A stretch of DNA of 64,000 nucleotides from Balaenoptera acutorostrata (lineage: Eukaryota > Chordata > Mammalia > Artiodactyla > Balaenopteridae), in NCBI RefSeq assembly GCF_949987535.1, contig NC_080082.1:49204374-49268373 (forward strand). The letters are read 5' to 3'. Made by a program: the position numbers and the translations under genes. Below are positions 26,698-38,331 of the stretch, in pieces. The number at the start of each line of letters is the position of its first letter. The first letter of the stretch is position 1. The notes under the pieces are model-generated. The model did no database searches and was not told the DNA's origin. It was given only the letters and a program-made list of their open reading frames with translations.

Positions 26698-27865
26698 CAT
26701 TTCAGTTATTGTATTGTTCATCTCTGTTTGTTTGTTCTTTAATTCTTGTAGGTCTTTGTTAAACATTTCTTGCATCTTCTCGATCTTTGCCTCCATTCTC
26801 TTTCCGAGGTCCTGGATCATCTTCACTATCATTATTCTGAATTCTTTTTCTGGAAGGTTGCCTATCTCCACTTCATTTAGTTGTTTTTCTGGGGTTTTAT
26901 CTTGTTCCTTCATCTGGTACATAGCCCTCTGCCTTTTCATCTTGTCTGTCTTTCTGTGAATGTTGTTTTTGCCCCACAGACTGCAAAATTGTAGTTCTTC
27001 TTGCTTCTGCTGCCTGCCCTCTAGTGGATGAGGCTATCTAAGAGGCTTGTGCAAGTTTCCTGATGGGAGGGACTGGTGGTGGGTAGAGCTGGGTGTTGCT
27101 CTGGTGGGCAGAGCTCAGTAAAACTTTAATCTGCTTGTCTGCTGATGGGTGGGGCTGGGTTCCCTCCCTGTTGGTTGTTTGGCCTGAGGTGACCCAACAC
27201 TGGAGCCTACTCGGGCTCTTTGTTGGGGCTAATGGTGGACTCTGGGAGGGCTTACACCAAGGAGTACTTCCCAGAACTTCTGCTGCCAGTGTCCTTGTCC
27301 TCATGGTGAGCCACAACCACCCCCCGCCTCTGCAGGACACCCTCCAACACTAGCAGGAAGGTCTGGTTCGGTCTCCTATGGGGTCACTGCCCCTTCCCCC
27401 TGGGTGCCGATGCATACACTACTTTGTGTGTGCCCTCCAAGAGTGGAGTCTCTGTTTCCCCCAGTCCTGTCGAATTCCTGCAATCAAATCCCGCTAGCCT
27501 TCAAAGTCTGATTCTCTAGGAATTCCTCCTCCTGTTGCTGGACCCCCAGGTTGGGAAGCCTGACGTGGGGCTCAGAACCTTCACTTCAGTGGGTGGACTT
27601 CTGTGGTATAAGTGGTATAAGTGTTCTCCAGTTTGTTTTCTCCAGTTTGTGAGTCACCCACCCAGCAGTTATGGGTTTTGATTTTATTGTGATTGTGCCC
27701 CTCCTACCATCTCATTGTGGATTCTCCTTTGTCTTTGGATGTGGGGTATCTTTTCCGGTGAGTTCCAGTGTCTTCCTGTTGATGATTGTTCAGCAGTTAG
27801 TTGTGATTTTGGTGCTCTCGCAAGAGGGAGTGAGAGCACGTCCTTCTACTCCGCCATCTTGAACC
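26698..27865 (-). mobile_element. Older L1, 5' part: ORF1 N-terminus and 5'UTR
   Basis: Continuation of the older L1 after the insertion. The ORF1 start codon is at 26,940 (minus), and its frame runs into the insertion point. The 5'UTR extends to about 27,865, where 'ccgccatcttgaacc' is the inverted CAAGATGGCGG 5' end. It is diverged from the younger copy throughout. Confidence 0.93.
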
Positions 27866-27879
27866 AATTAGCTCACCCA

Positions 27880-28010
27880 TTATTTTACTTTGGCCTCACC
27901 ACAGCCTTGGAGATTGGAGGTATTTCAATTTTGTAAGTGGGAACCAGAGGCCCAAAGGAGGCCTGTAATATGTGCACAGTCACACAGTGAGTTAGCCAAC
28001 CTCATCTCCC
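27880..28010 (-). mobile_element. MIR SINE remnant
   Basis: MIR-like core in antisense: 'tgggaaccagaggcccaaagg...gtgcacagtcacacagtgagtt' matches the MIR 'gaggcccagagaggttaag...gtcacacagctagt' pattern. Confidence 0.7.
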
Positions 28011-28044
28011 CAGCAGTGGACGGGTGAGGGAAGCTATGTCATCT

Positions 28045-28200
28045 TTGGCAAACGTTTTATCCCCTCTGAGCCTCAGTTCCTTCCCTTGTAAGACTAGGAT
28101 GATTACTCCTATCCCTCAAGGTTGCTGGGAGGCTCGAATTTGTTCGATAGTGCACGTGACCTGTGGGTCCTGGTCACAGAAATGATCAGACACTCTGGCT
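28045..28200 (+). mobile_element. MIR SINE remnant
   Basis: Sense MIR: 'cccctctgagcctcagttccttcccttgtaagac...ggttgctgggaggctcgaat' matches the conserved MIR core. Confidence 0.75.
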
Positions 28201-28385
28201 GATGTAATTATCATTACCCCTCCCCCTCCCATTGAATTTGTGGAGGAGCAACATCTGACAGCATTAAAATCCAGCTGCAGTTGGAAGGCACTCTGATGGT
28301 CTCCACTGTGGGCACATCCTCCCTCTCCTCCAACTCCAAAGCCCAATCTCCAGTGAGTAAGCACTCTCCTGTGAACTGCAAGGAT

Positions 28386-28391
28386 TTTATT
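28386..28391 (-). terminator. Poly(A) signal of the SCGB1B-like gene
   Basis: AATAAA on the minus strand, about 100 bases after the stop codon at 28,493. This gives a compact 3'UTR, typical of secretoglobin genes. Confidence 0.8.
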
Positions 28392-28492
28392 GCTGGAATC
28401 CTCTAATCAGACACCTGGACATGGCAGGCTGCTGACACGACTTAGTGATCAGGCAAGTGGCTTCCTTGGGGTTCCTGGCAGGGACAGCTCCA

Positions 28493-29857
28493 TCAACACA
28501 AAGGACTTGAGTATATTTTATCCTGCAAAGAGAAGGTCAGGAAACCTGGTGAGGCCTCTGGGGTCCCGGAGACATCAAGCTGCACTGAACACTGGGGAGA
28601 GGCCTGCAGGCTTGTTTGGAGGGTAGCCTCTGGATCTGAGCAGGTAAAGGTGGATTCCTCCCAATGAAGCTTCCTCCAGTGGAACAGAGAAGAGGGGTCT
28701 CTCTGGTGGGTTGAGGGCAGTCTGGGATAGAGTGGGGGAGGCTGCTGAGGACCACCTGGCAGGGCTCCACAGTGGCCCCTGGGAGTCTCCAGGGATGAGC
28801 TGACCCCCATCTGTTTCCCCCCTCTGCCCCTCTGCCCCTTGGACACTTGCAGCTGAAGCAGTGGCTTGTTCCCACCACCTCTTGGGGCGGCAGAGAGAGG
28901 ATTCACTCTGGTCCTCCACTCTGGGCATCCCAGGCCTGGGGAAGGCAGGAGTGGAGCTTTTGGACTCAGCCTCCTCTTATGGCATTTGAGGCACAGAATG
29001 GCCCTTTGGGGTGCAGGGAACAAGGGCAATGTGGGTTTTAGGTGGGGTGGAGCAGGGGACTTGAGGCACTAAGGGAAAGGAACGGACGTTTGGAGAAGGC
29101 AAGGACTCAGTGTTAATGGTTTGCAGAAGATGCAGGTCATGGGCTGGAGAGGCTGCCATCAGGGAGGCCAGTGCTGAGGGCCTGACACCGAAGCCAGGTG
29201 GTGCCACAGAGACAGCAAGGCCTAGCCAGGCCCAGCTCAGGAGCTCCAGGGCTGGACTGAGTCTTCCTACCCGAGCCTCTCCCATGCTGTGCGTGTCCGC
29301 CGCATCCTCTCTACCTCCTCATTCATGAGGCTCTTTCTCCTCCCAGGTTCCCAGGGAAGGGCCCTGGTGGAGAGGAAATGAGCTCCCCCACCTCGCACTG
29401 CCCTGAGCAGACCCCCCTCACCCGCCCCAAGACAGGCGCCAGAGGCACAGACACGCACAGCCGGACCCACCAGAACACCGAGAGTGTTTTGCCTACCCTC
29501 ATCTGTCAACTTCCGGTCAGCGCAGCTCTTCAGTTGACTGGCAGTGTCCAGTACCAAAGGGTCTGTTTCATACTGTCTCATATTTGCCATATAGTCCTCA
29601 GGGGTTCCCGCCACGAACAGGCTAAGAGTCTCCCTCAAGGCCGGGCAAATGTCGCAATCTGAAACACAAAGATAAGGTGACCCTCCCTGGAAAGGCACCC
29701 ATCAGAGCACACTCTTCCCTTCCCCCTCCCGACATGCTCAGTGCTGCCCTGGGAAGGTGTCAGAACCCTTGGGGAACCCGTGTCCCAGCCACTCACTTCC
29801 GCCCAAGATCGGGAGCAAGGCAGTGCAGAGCAGCGGGAGAGCTCCAGCCCGCATCAT
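28493..29857 (-). CDS. Secretoglobin, SCGB1B / androgen-binding-protein alpha-like (Fel d 1 chain 1 homologue), three exons
   Basis: Three minus-strand exons join cleanly. Exon 1 is 29,857-29,797 (signal peptide MMRAGALPLLCTALLPILGG, donor GTGAGT). Exon 2 is 29,658-29,471 (188 bp, the usual secretoglobin size; acceptor TTTCAG, donor GTGGGT). Exon 3 is 28,522-28,493 (DKIYSSPLC, stop). The total is 279 nt and 92 aa. The mature start NCDICPAL, the central LKSCADRKLTDE and the final SPLC match the Fel d 1 chain 1 / ABP-alpha pattern, including the three cysteines used for disulfides. Members are small secreted helical proteins that pair with an SCGB2B chain and bind hydrophobic ligands. A second Met follows the first. 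The gene lies head-to-head with a broken SCGB2B-like gene 4.8 kb away. Splice sites and reading frame are intact; expression is unknown. The orthologue name is not certain. Confidence 0.9.
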
Positions 29858-29896
29858 GGGGTGGGTGGCAGGTGATCCCTACCCACCTGGACCCCC

Positions 29897-29902
29897 TTTA
29901 TA
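29897..29902 (-). promoter_or_regulatory. TATA box of the SCGB1B-like gene
   Basis: Minus-strand TATAAA in GGTATAAAGG, 40 bases upstream of the first ATG. This leaves a very short 5'UTR, as is usual for secretoglobins. Confidence 0.75.
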
Positions 29903-30524
29903 CCTGCCCTGGGCCCCACGCCTGTCTGACACTTCTTTTTCCAGGAGGTACTGCCAGGCGTCTCCCAGGCCACAGCTTGGAGTTGCCTGGGGCTGCACAG
30001 GGAGGGGCTGTGTGTGCCGGCAAGATGCTGGTCCTTCGGTCCACAGAGCGCCCTGGCTCAGCCTCCCTCCCATCTGGAGGCTCTGTGGGAGGGTCAGCTG
30101 ACACGGGAAGCTGAACAACTGAAAATCCCCAGGTTGACCAGAAAAGGGGCAGAAATGGTCCCAAATCAGGCCTCCTGAATGATGGCCCATGGCAGCCTGT
30201 CACAACTGCATGTGACTTTGAAAACAGTCTGGTCTTGATGTTATGGGTTTTTCAGGAAGCTCAGCGCTTACAAATGGTCTCAAAGGTAGTAAGTGCCAGG
30301 AAGGCCAGGGCACAAGTCCTGAACCCTTGGTCAGGCTCTCCGGTGGCTCCTTCCCTGCCCTGCTTTCATCACAGTGTCCTTGATCTTGTCAGTGGCCTCT
30401 GTTGAGCCACTCCCCCGAATTTGTTTCTGGAGCCCCGAAACCTCCCCTACATGATGGCCCAGAAGTTCTAGTTTTCTTGTTGATCAGTTGATCAAGTCCT
30501 GCCACCTGGTGACTTTGACAGTGT

Positions 30525-31130
30525 TACCAAACTCAGGCCTGGCTGCTCACCGCTTGAAAGCCAATACTCGAGAGGTTGGAAAGGAAAGTTTGCTTTATTC
30601 CAGAGGCCAGCAATCAGGGGAGAGGACGGATTCCTGCCCAAAGGCCAACTCCTAACTGCCGATCAAGGCGCAAGAGCTTTTAAGTGGGGTTTAAGGGGTG
30701 TATAGGCGAGGGAGGGGGCAGAGTAGCACAGTCAGGTCTGACAGTCATCTTGAAATTGGCAACGCGGTGGTCTGATCACCATCATCTTGATTGTTTTAAG
30801 TACAGTTAATCTTCAGTTCCAGGATCAGTTTGTTCCCATTTCCTTGAGGCCTGTTCTCAGAATTGTGTGAAATGGGGCGGCTTATGTCATGGCTACCATC
30901 TGGTCATCATGTACTCATCTTCCTCCACCTGGTGGGGCTTTAGTATCTGCAGAACAGCTCAAAGGATATGGTTCTGAATATTACCTATAGCCCCTGAGGA
31001 GTAACTTGAGGACTAGACTTTGTTTAATGACTAAACGATTATTTTGTCTTGTGTAGAGGCTTAGAGTTTAAAGTATAACTAAGTTCTAAGGCCATGGGGG
31101 TGGTTACAACAGCACCTCAATCTACACAGG
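30525..31130 (-). mobile_element. Retroviral-type solo LTR (probable)
   Basis: Sits in the intergenic space of the secretoglobin pair. On the minus strand there is an AATAAA (30,594-30,599) about 70 bases from one end, a GC-rich proximal part and an AT-rich U3-like part, and it may begin TG and end CA. No internal retroviral genes are seen. The family is not identified. Confidence 0.5.
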
Positions 31131-31249
31131 AATATTTTCCCCAACCTGCTTCTTCTCTTGAGTGTCTCTGTACTGTTCCCCCCATCACCTCTCCAGAGCT
31201 CTGACTTCAGGAAAAGCCAAGCCCCTTCTAGGCCCACAGTCCCCGGGCC

Positions 31250-32030
31250 ATTCGCACAACCAGTCCCGCACCCCTGCTGCCTCTGTGAACTTATCCCTGC
31301 CTTTCTTTCCTCCCTCAGTGACCTCCTTTCTGCTTCTTAACCAGCCCGAGTATGCTCCTGTAGCAGGGGTTTTGCATGTGCTGCCCTCCCTGCCTGGAAT
31401 GCTCTTCCTCCCAGTGGCTGCATGCTTCGTTGCCTCATTTCTCAGGTCTGTTCAAATATCACACGTCAGAGAAATTTCTCCATACTCTTTTTTTTTAAAA
31501 TACGTTTATTTATTTATTTTTGGTTGCGTTGGGTCTTTGTTGCTGTGCGCGGGCCTTCTCTAGTTGAGGTGAGCGGGGGCTACTCTTCGTTGCGGAGCAC
31601 GGGCTCTAGGCAAGCAGGCTCAGTAGTTGTGGCTCGCGGGCTCTAGAGCACAGGCTCAGTAGTTGTGGTGCATGGGCTTAGTTGCTCCATGGCATGTAGG
31701 ATCTTCCCAGACCAGAGCTCAAACCCATGTCCCCTGCATTGGCAGGTGGATTCTTAACCACTGCGCCACCAGGGAAGTCCTCCCCATACTCTTGACCCCT
31801 TACATCAAAGGCGCTGGCCCCCTCCTTCCCCCCATGGCACTCTCTTTTTTCCCCCTGCTTCATCTTCCTCCATAGCACTTCTTGCCATTGGTTGATTGTC
31901 TTTCACTCCCTCTTAGATGCATAAAGAGCTGCAGGAGAGCGAGAGCTTTGCTGTGTGTGCTGCTGCATCCCCAGGACTAGGACAGGGCCCAACACTCAGT
32001 GGGTGTTACACAATGTTTGTTAGAATAATG
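31250..32030 (+). mobile_element. L2 LINE 3' remnant split by a SINE
   Basis: 'gcctggaatgctcttcctccca', 'tctgttcaaatatcac', then 'ggttgattgtctttcactccctc' and 'cccaggactaggacagggcccaac' follow the order of the L2 3' end in sense orientation. A CHR SINE interrupts it at 31,490. Confidence 0.7.
31490..31783 (-). mobile_element. CHR-type SINE inside L2
   Basis: Inverted copy with (TTTA)n tail and 'gcgccaccagggaagtcc' end. Target-site duplication CCATACTCTT at 31,480-31,489 and 31,784-31,793. Confidence 0.95.
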
Positions 32031-32829
32031 GAAGGAATATTCCATTTCTCTGGAGTTGATAAACAAGAATATTTTTACTTCTATTTGCCGTAGATGTGCT
32101 TATGAATATTGCCTGGGATTAATTAAATTAGGTGAAGGTTTAAAATATTTTGATAAGTCAGAATTAAGTAACTTTTTGTTGGAGGCCCCTGGCTGGCCTT
32201 TTCTCTGAGTCACCTTTGGCAGAATAAGGTTTGCTGAAGCCCAGATTTGAAGTTGGGACACAAGTTGTGTGACCACAATCAGAACCTTATGCCAGATAGG
32301 ATTCATATCTGGTAACTGCTCTTGGCAAGGAGGCACCAAGTATTGAGCTCCAGCTGTCAGCTGGTCTCCATGGAGTCCTCCCTTGCCATGGCTACTGATG
32401 CCTGGGGGCCATACCTCTGAAGGTCACCCCATGAGGGGCTCAGGTGGCTGCAGATGTACCTCAGAGTTCCTGGGCAGGAACGTGAACACCATATGGCCCA
32501 GGCTGCACGTGCTTGCCCTTTGTCTGTGTGGGACAGGACTTCAGTGTGGTGGGACACCTGGGCACGGGTCACAAGCCTCCTGTCCTTCAGAAGACACTGC
32601 CCTCCATCCCCTCCCCAGCTCTGTGAGATGAGGAAGCCAGTAGCTTGGAGTGCTGAAGTAACACAGGTCGCTGCTATGGATCCAGCCCAGTGCCCTTCCG
32701 AGGATGCCACAAGACCATCTGAGACGTCCCTGGATGGTGGGGACATTTGGTGAGGTCAGGGCAAAGTGCTGAACAAGGTCAAGAGAGGAGTTGCAGCAGA
32801 TGTAGCCCTTTCCTAATGCAAGTTTTTTT

Positions 32830-33620
32830 AAAATAAAATTTTAATTTGGGATAATTTTAGACTTATAGAAAAGTTGCAAAGATTTATTGAAACTGAGAAT
32901 CAACATTGGAACATTACTGATAACTAAACCCTACTCTTTATTTGGATGTCACTAGGTTGTCCACTAATGTCCTCTTTGGGTTCCAGGATCCAATATACAA
33001 CCTATACACACTGCATTCATTGTCTTGTCTCCCCAGTCTTCTCTGCTCTGTGGAGTGACTCATTCTTTCCTTGTCTGTCATGGCCTTGGCAGTGTTGAGG
33101 AGGACTGGCCAAGTATTGTAGAATGATCCCCAAGCTGAGTTTGTCTGCTGTTGTTCTCATAATGTAGACTGGGGTACAGACTTTGGGTTTTGAGAACATC
33201 ACAGAGGTGAAGTGCCCTTCCCATCACCTTACATCAGGGTATATATGGCAGCAGTATGTCTTACCACTGGGTATATCAGCCTTGATTACTTGACTAATGT
33301 TGTGTTTGCCATGTTTCTGCACTGTTTTCCCCTTCCCCTGCTGTTTTCTTTGGAAATGAGTTACTAAGTCTAGCCCACTCTCAGGGAGGTCAGGGCAGTA
33401 AGTTCCCCCTCCTGGAGGGGATAATCTACATATATGATTCGGGATGTTTCTGTAGGGAATGTTTGTCTCTTCTCCCCCATTTATTTATTTAATCATTTAT
33501 TTATATCAGTATGGACTCACACATATTACTTTATACTTTAGGTTATCATCTAATATTCTGTTATTTATTTTGTTGGTCAAACTGTTTCCAATTTGGACAT
33601 TGGAAGCTTTCTCAGGCTTT
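32830..33620 (-). mobile_element. Old LINE-type repeat, family not resolved
   Basis: 'ataattttagacttatagaaaagttgcaaag', 'ggttccaggatccaatata' and 'catttatttatttaatcatttatttatatcag' form a recurrent mammalian interspersed pattern, and a piece of the same family lies at about 12,380-12,470. Long and non-coding. Orientation is by analogy with an old L1 3' end and is uncertain. Confidence 0.5.
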
Positions 33621-33709
33621 CTTCTGCTAGAGTTTTCAAGGACCATCTCATCTTGTTTGCACCAACAAACTGCTTTCCTAGAGTGGAAAGTTGAACTTGA
33701 CTCTTGAGA

Positions 33710-34600
33710 GAGTTTTCAGCACGTGGAGGGGCACCTCTGGTGGACCCAGCACTCTGGGCCTTAGGACTCCCATCCACAGTGGCCTGTAAGGCTGTGGGCC
33801 TCAGAGTCTCTGATGCAGGAGTCAAACCCCACAAACCCACAGCTGTTTACTGATGCTTCTGGATAGGCTATGCAGTCCAAGCACCTCTTGGGACCAGGTG
33901 CACTGATGGAGGAGGGCGAGACAGCCAGGAGAGGGGGCAAGGCTGGAGCCACTGGGAGTCAAGAGCGTGCCCAGGAACTTGCTCCCTTAAGGGTCTGAGA
34001 AAAGCTGGCAGCACGATCAAAAATGACAGACCTACCGGCCCCTAAGAAAACCCACGTGGCCACAAGTCCTGTGAATTCCCTGGTAGGGAGTGATTCAGAG
34101 CCCAAGGCTGGTGTCCGCCAGTCCTCGGGGCCCAGTCCAGAGACTGCAGCAGTTAAGATATTTAGGGGGCTTTGGTAAGGTCCAGCTCCTCATTCTTATC
34201 TCCAGGACTTAACCTTGGGGAAAAGGTAAGGATGCTGGATGACTCCCTGTAGTGGTGTAGACCTGTCCTTGACCCTCCCGTGCTTTCCTCTCCGCAGTTC
34301 GGGAGAGTACTGCCTTTGGAGCCCGGATAGGCTGGGGGGAAGGATGACCAGGAAAACAGGTGATGGCTGGGGCTGGGACAACAGAGCATTTGGCTCAGAA
34401 TGGAGTCCCTTAGAAATGTCAGCTCCAGCTGTTCTTTGGCAAAGATACCACCACGTCTTCTCCAGGAGCTCTGCTCTCAGAGTAGGAAGGGCTTCCCACA
34501 CTAAACACCCGCAAGGGCTGAGGGATCCATCTGCGCCAGGTGCCTGCCCTCAGGCCTGTGGAGCTCCCTGGAGGGGTGTGGGCTGGGCTCAGGGAGCTAG
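33710..34600. other. Unique sequence upstream of the SCGB2B-like gene
   Basis: No gene or repeat recognised. It is the 5' flank of the plus-strand secretoglobin. Confidence 0.5.
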
Positions 34601-34605
34601 TGGTT

Positions 34606-34611
34606 TATAAA
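34606..34611 (+). promoter_or_regulatory. TATA box of the SCGB2B-like gene
   Basis: TATAAA in TTTATAAAGC, 51 bases before the ATG. It mirrors the TATA box of the partner gene. Confidence 0.75.
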
Positions 34612-34656
34612 GCAGCAGAAACCCTGCCCTGAGCAGAGCATCCCAGCGCTGACACG

Positions 34657-36721
34657 ATGAAGGGAACACTGCTTGTGCTGGCCTTGCTGGTGACCAGAGA
34701 GCTGACCTTTGAGACGGGTGAAGGTAGGAAGGAGGGTACAGATGGTCTTCCTGACCCTTGCCCCATGCCATCTCACTGCATCCTTCCATAGTCATCTCCA
34801 GGCAGCTTCTAGGGACAGATTTAGAGGGCAGCTGGCAGATCAATGCCCAGGAGTCCTGCAGAAACCACCTGAGGCTTTCAGTCTTTGAATGCAGGGGGAG
34901 GTCATTAGCTGTGCACACTGTGAGGGATAGTTAGTTGGGGGTAGTGGTGCTTATTGGAAGGGAAGAAGCAGGCAGGCTGGTATGCCTGGGGGCAGTGGTC
35001 AAGGGCAGAGGGGTCTCCAGTCCTAGCCCCTCTAGCTGCTCCCTTCTGCTGGGAGTGCCTCATAGAGAATGTTTTCTGTCTGGGATATAACAGTCCTGGG
35101 AGAGGGTGGATCTCAGTGGGAGATGAGTCTGGAAGCATTGGATATGTGAGTTACTATCAAGTGGTGGGGAAACGGGAACCTCCTACCCCGGTCATTCCTT
35201 TGATGAAGTGTTTTCTGTCTGTGCTTTCAGTGGAAGCTTGCCCTATATTTTACGGAGTGGTTAGCACTGTGGTCCTCGGAAAGCAGGACACTGTTGGACC
35301 TAGCCCTCGAAACAGTCGGCACTACTGAACGGGAAAAAGCAGCCATAGAAAAAAATCCAGGATTGCTACAATGAGTTGGGATTTCTGGACAAGCTCAAGC
35401 CTCTGAAACTCATGGTAATTTACTCTCCCCATCCGCCACCCTGACAACCACATGCAGCATATTGCAATATGCCACGTGGTAATAGACCGTGCAGTCATGG
35501 GTTATGTGAGAGACAAGAGGTATAAACAATGAAACGCATAAACCTTTGCTCCACCCTACGGCACATATGATATGCAACCACAGGCCACCTGCACACCCAG
35601 CCTCTTCTGCTACCGAATATGTCCATAGCATGCCAATTAGCTCCCACACAGCAGTGGACTAATATCAATGCAACACACCAAGTGTGTTGACTCGTGATTT
35701 TTTTCTTGGTGAGGGGAATTAGCGTTGGAGGAGCAGAATTTTAATCTTTGTCAGGAAAGGAAGAATTCAGCTCACACGCACTAGGAGTCCTGTCAGAGCT
35801 CTTTTAGGAATATTGAAAATGACCCCCTGCCTTTAGACTCTTTTCCCAGGAAAGGACTCCCTTGGCTTTGTAAGGTTTCTGGCTTGTGGCCACTTCACTT
35901 CCTCTTGTGCCCACTTTGATGTCTATTCCTCTGGCTCAGAGCCCCACTTCCACTGACATTGTCTCAGTGCCTACAGGCCAGAATTCCACTCAGGTGTTTT
36001 GGGGCCTGAGGCTCCTGAGGCAGCTTCTAGCTTCATGCAGCTGCTCAGCTGCGCTAGTAATGTATCTCCTGAGGAAAGATCTTTCTTTCGTTGTTGTTCT
36101 TGTCATACCTCATACTACCAGATAGGTAGTCTGTCTTTTACCCTGTTTTCCTCAAAGTGTTGATACTGCATAGCGAGACGTTTTCCCATAAAGCAGAGTT
36201 TCTTGCACTAATATAAGCACACAGGGCACATGGGGTTGTTTACAACACCTGCATGCACCTGCATGACAGAAGGGGCTCAGGTGCAGGAGATGTGGCACAA
36301 ACCCAGCCTCCGCTACCTTGCTCCTCCCTCAGGACCAGCCCCTGCTACGCCCTGCAGAACCCTTGTCCTCTCCTCCCCTCCCTGGCATGGCTCGTTGCTC
36401 CGTCTCCATCCTGACACCTGTGCACAGGCGATTAGGGAGCCATCCTCCCCCTGGCCTGCCTGATGGCAGCCCCCTCTCCACTGGTGGGTCTGTGGGCCAG
36501 AGGTTCTTGCTGGGGATGCAGCTGAATCACTGAGGGTGAGGTGTGACGTGATCCTGGGGAGACAGGGTCTCCCTGCTGTGGGCTCAGGTCCTGTCCCTCC
36601 TCATCCTACTCCCTCCCAGGGTTCCATCCTCCTCAGCGACGAATGTGTTAACTATACAGTGTCCACGGCGATGGATGATATTCTAGGAGACATGTGTAAA
36701 CTGCTCCCTTTGGGGAGATAA
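34657..36721 (+). pseudogene. Secretoglobin, SCGB2B / ABP beta-gamma-like (Fel d 1 chain 2 homologue), frameshifted
   Basis: Three plus-strand exons. Exon 1 is 34,657-34,723 (signal peptide beginning MKGTLLVLALLVTRE, donor GTAGGA). Exon 2 is 35,231-35,414 (acceptor TTTCAG, donor GTAATT). Exon 3 is 36,620-36,721 (acceptor CTCCCAG, ends LLPLGR and TAA). Exon 2 opens with EACPIFYGV, matching the chain 2 pattern of CPIFY. Family-like sequence then continues in a second frame from about 35,279 (ESRTLLDLALETVG) and in a third from about 35,355 (IQDCYNELGFLDKL). That implies two net +1 shifts, one near 35,276 and one in a run of seven A at 35,349-35,355. As read, translation stops at 35,326. Splice sites, TATA box and exon 3 look preserved, so inactivation may be recent. 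Assembly or read error must be excluded. Confidence 0.88.
35415..36619. other. Intron 2 of the SCGB2B-like pseudogene
   Basis: No repeat or second gene recognised within the intron. Confidence 0.6.
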
Positions 36722-36929
36722 TCTTTGTGAGTGATGCCTGGTCTACGCTTGGTCTTCCTGCCCTGTTCTCCTTATCAGCTGCAGCTAGAATCCAACACCT
36801 GTCCCCACCTGACTCCGATAAAATAACTGCCGCTTCGCTCAGTGTGCCCATCGTCTGCGTGCTGTGTGGGGAGGATGTGAGGCCCAGCAGGAGATCTTGG
36901 GAGATGGTGAGAAGTGACACATGTGGTCA

Positions 36930-37085
36930 TTGAGAGCATGGGGACCGGACTCAGAACCAGGGTAAGCCTAGGCTCTGTCCTTGGCAAGCTGTGGCACCAT
37001 GGGCAAGTTTGCTGTAACTTTCTCAGGCCGTTCTCTCATCTGCGAAATGGGGATTGTGTGTGAAGATTAAGCAAAATAACACATA
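36930..37085 (+). mobile_element. MIR SINE remnant
   Basis: 'ggacctggactcagaacc'-like start, then 'ccatgggcaagtttgctgtaactttctcagg...ctcatctgcgaaatgggg', the conserved MIR core in sense. Confidence 0.75.
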
Positions 37086-37089
37086 TCTA

Positions 37090-38312
37090 ACCCCCGACTT
37101 CACCAGCCTGGAAAGATAAAAGTGTTGCCTGGGGCCACAGATAGCATATCTCCCACTCTGGCCTTTATCACAGTTGCAGAGTCTCTAGTCCTTTAAATGT
37201 CCCTCCAGTTATTGGAGGGCGACTCAGGAGATGACCTGAGTAGGCTCATCACAAGTCCCCTCTTTTTCCCACTGGCATTCACCATTTGCTACTTCTTAGA
37301 TGGATGTCTTCTGAGGATCCAAACCTTTCTTCAAGGACACTTAGTACCACTGCTGTCCTTGGGTTCTGCCACTGGGACCAGGACCCCCATGAAGTCTTGG
37401 GCCAGGAGGAAGGGAGTGGATGGAAGAAGCTAACCCAGAGGCAGTGTTGTTGTCATGGAAAGAGCTCAGGCTCTGAAGTCTTAATTGCAGAATGTGCCAC
37501 ATGGGGCACGTGTCCCGAGCCCTCCGAGCCTACTTCTAAAAGCATGAAATGGGTAATTGCGTTACCAGTAGGAGACTTGTGAAGCTACAAAGAAGGGACT
37601 AGGTTTCACCTCTGTCTCCTAGGGTCTAGGGCAATGTCAGCTACAGTGAGCATGGCCCACAAAAAGAGTGGCATAACTGGTAAAATCTCTCTACTGTCTG
37701 GCCAGGTGAGCAAAATAAGGTCACATGCCAGGAGCTGAACTTGGGACTTGGGGCTAAGAGGCCAGGGCCTTGAGTCCTGGCTCTTCTTTGACCTGATGGC
37801 TGAACTTAAGCATTTAAGTTCACCCGTTTGTCCATTCTACACCTTGATTTTATATCTGCCAAGTGCTGGATGCTCTGCCAGGCTTAGTATTAAGTGTTCA
37901 GGTCATCCTAAAAAGATGTAAAATTTTGTTGAAAAGTACAAAATAAAATTTGAACAGATAAAGAGCTAAATCATATCCTTGTATGAAATGAATTGACATT
38001 TTAGAAATGTCATCTGTTCCCAAACCCATCTAAATTAATCTTTGTTTGAATGAAGATTGACTTAATATTTGCCCCCCCAAAATAAATGCTTGAAGTCAAC
38101 CAAGGAAATTTTGAAAAGCAGGAGCTGTAAAGAGGATTGTTCTCACTGGGTACTGCAACAGAAGTATAAGTCTCCAGCTAATAAATACTCTAGCTTTAGT
38201 GGAGGAATATTTAGGTGGTCATTGTGACAGAAGAGAAAACACATGGATAGAGTCAAAGATAGTTTAAGATATAATAATAACAATTTATTGAATCATGAAG
38301 AAAGAATGGATT
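37090..38312. other. No supported gene
   Basis: Short random frames only, with a few A-rich segments. No repeat family recognised. Confidence 0.5.
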
Positions 38313-38331
38313 TTTAAAAAATGGCATTGAG

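Noticed and set aside
29267..29698. Single-exon 143-codon reading of the secretoglobin exon 2 region
   Set aside because: It reads through the donor at 29,470 into the intron. The spliced model has better ends and matches the family length.
32357..32746. Minus-strand open frame of 129 codons
   Set aside because: No motif, and overlapping frames on the other strand of similar length.
36817..36822. GATAAA as poly(A) signal for the SCGB2B-like locus
   Set aside because: Non-canonical and not supported by other evidence; kept only as a possibility.
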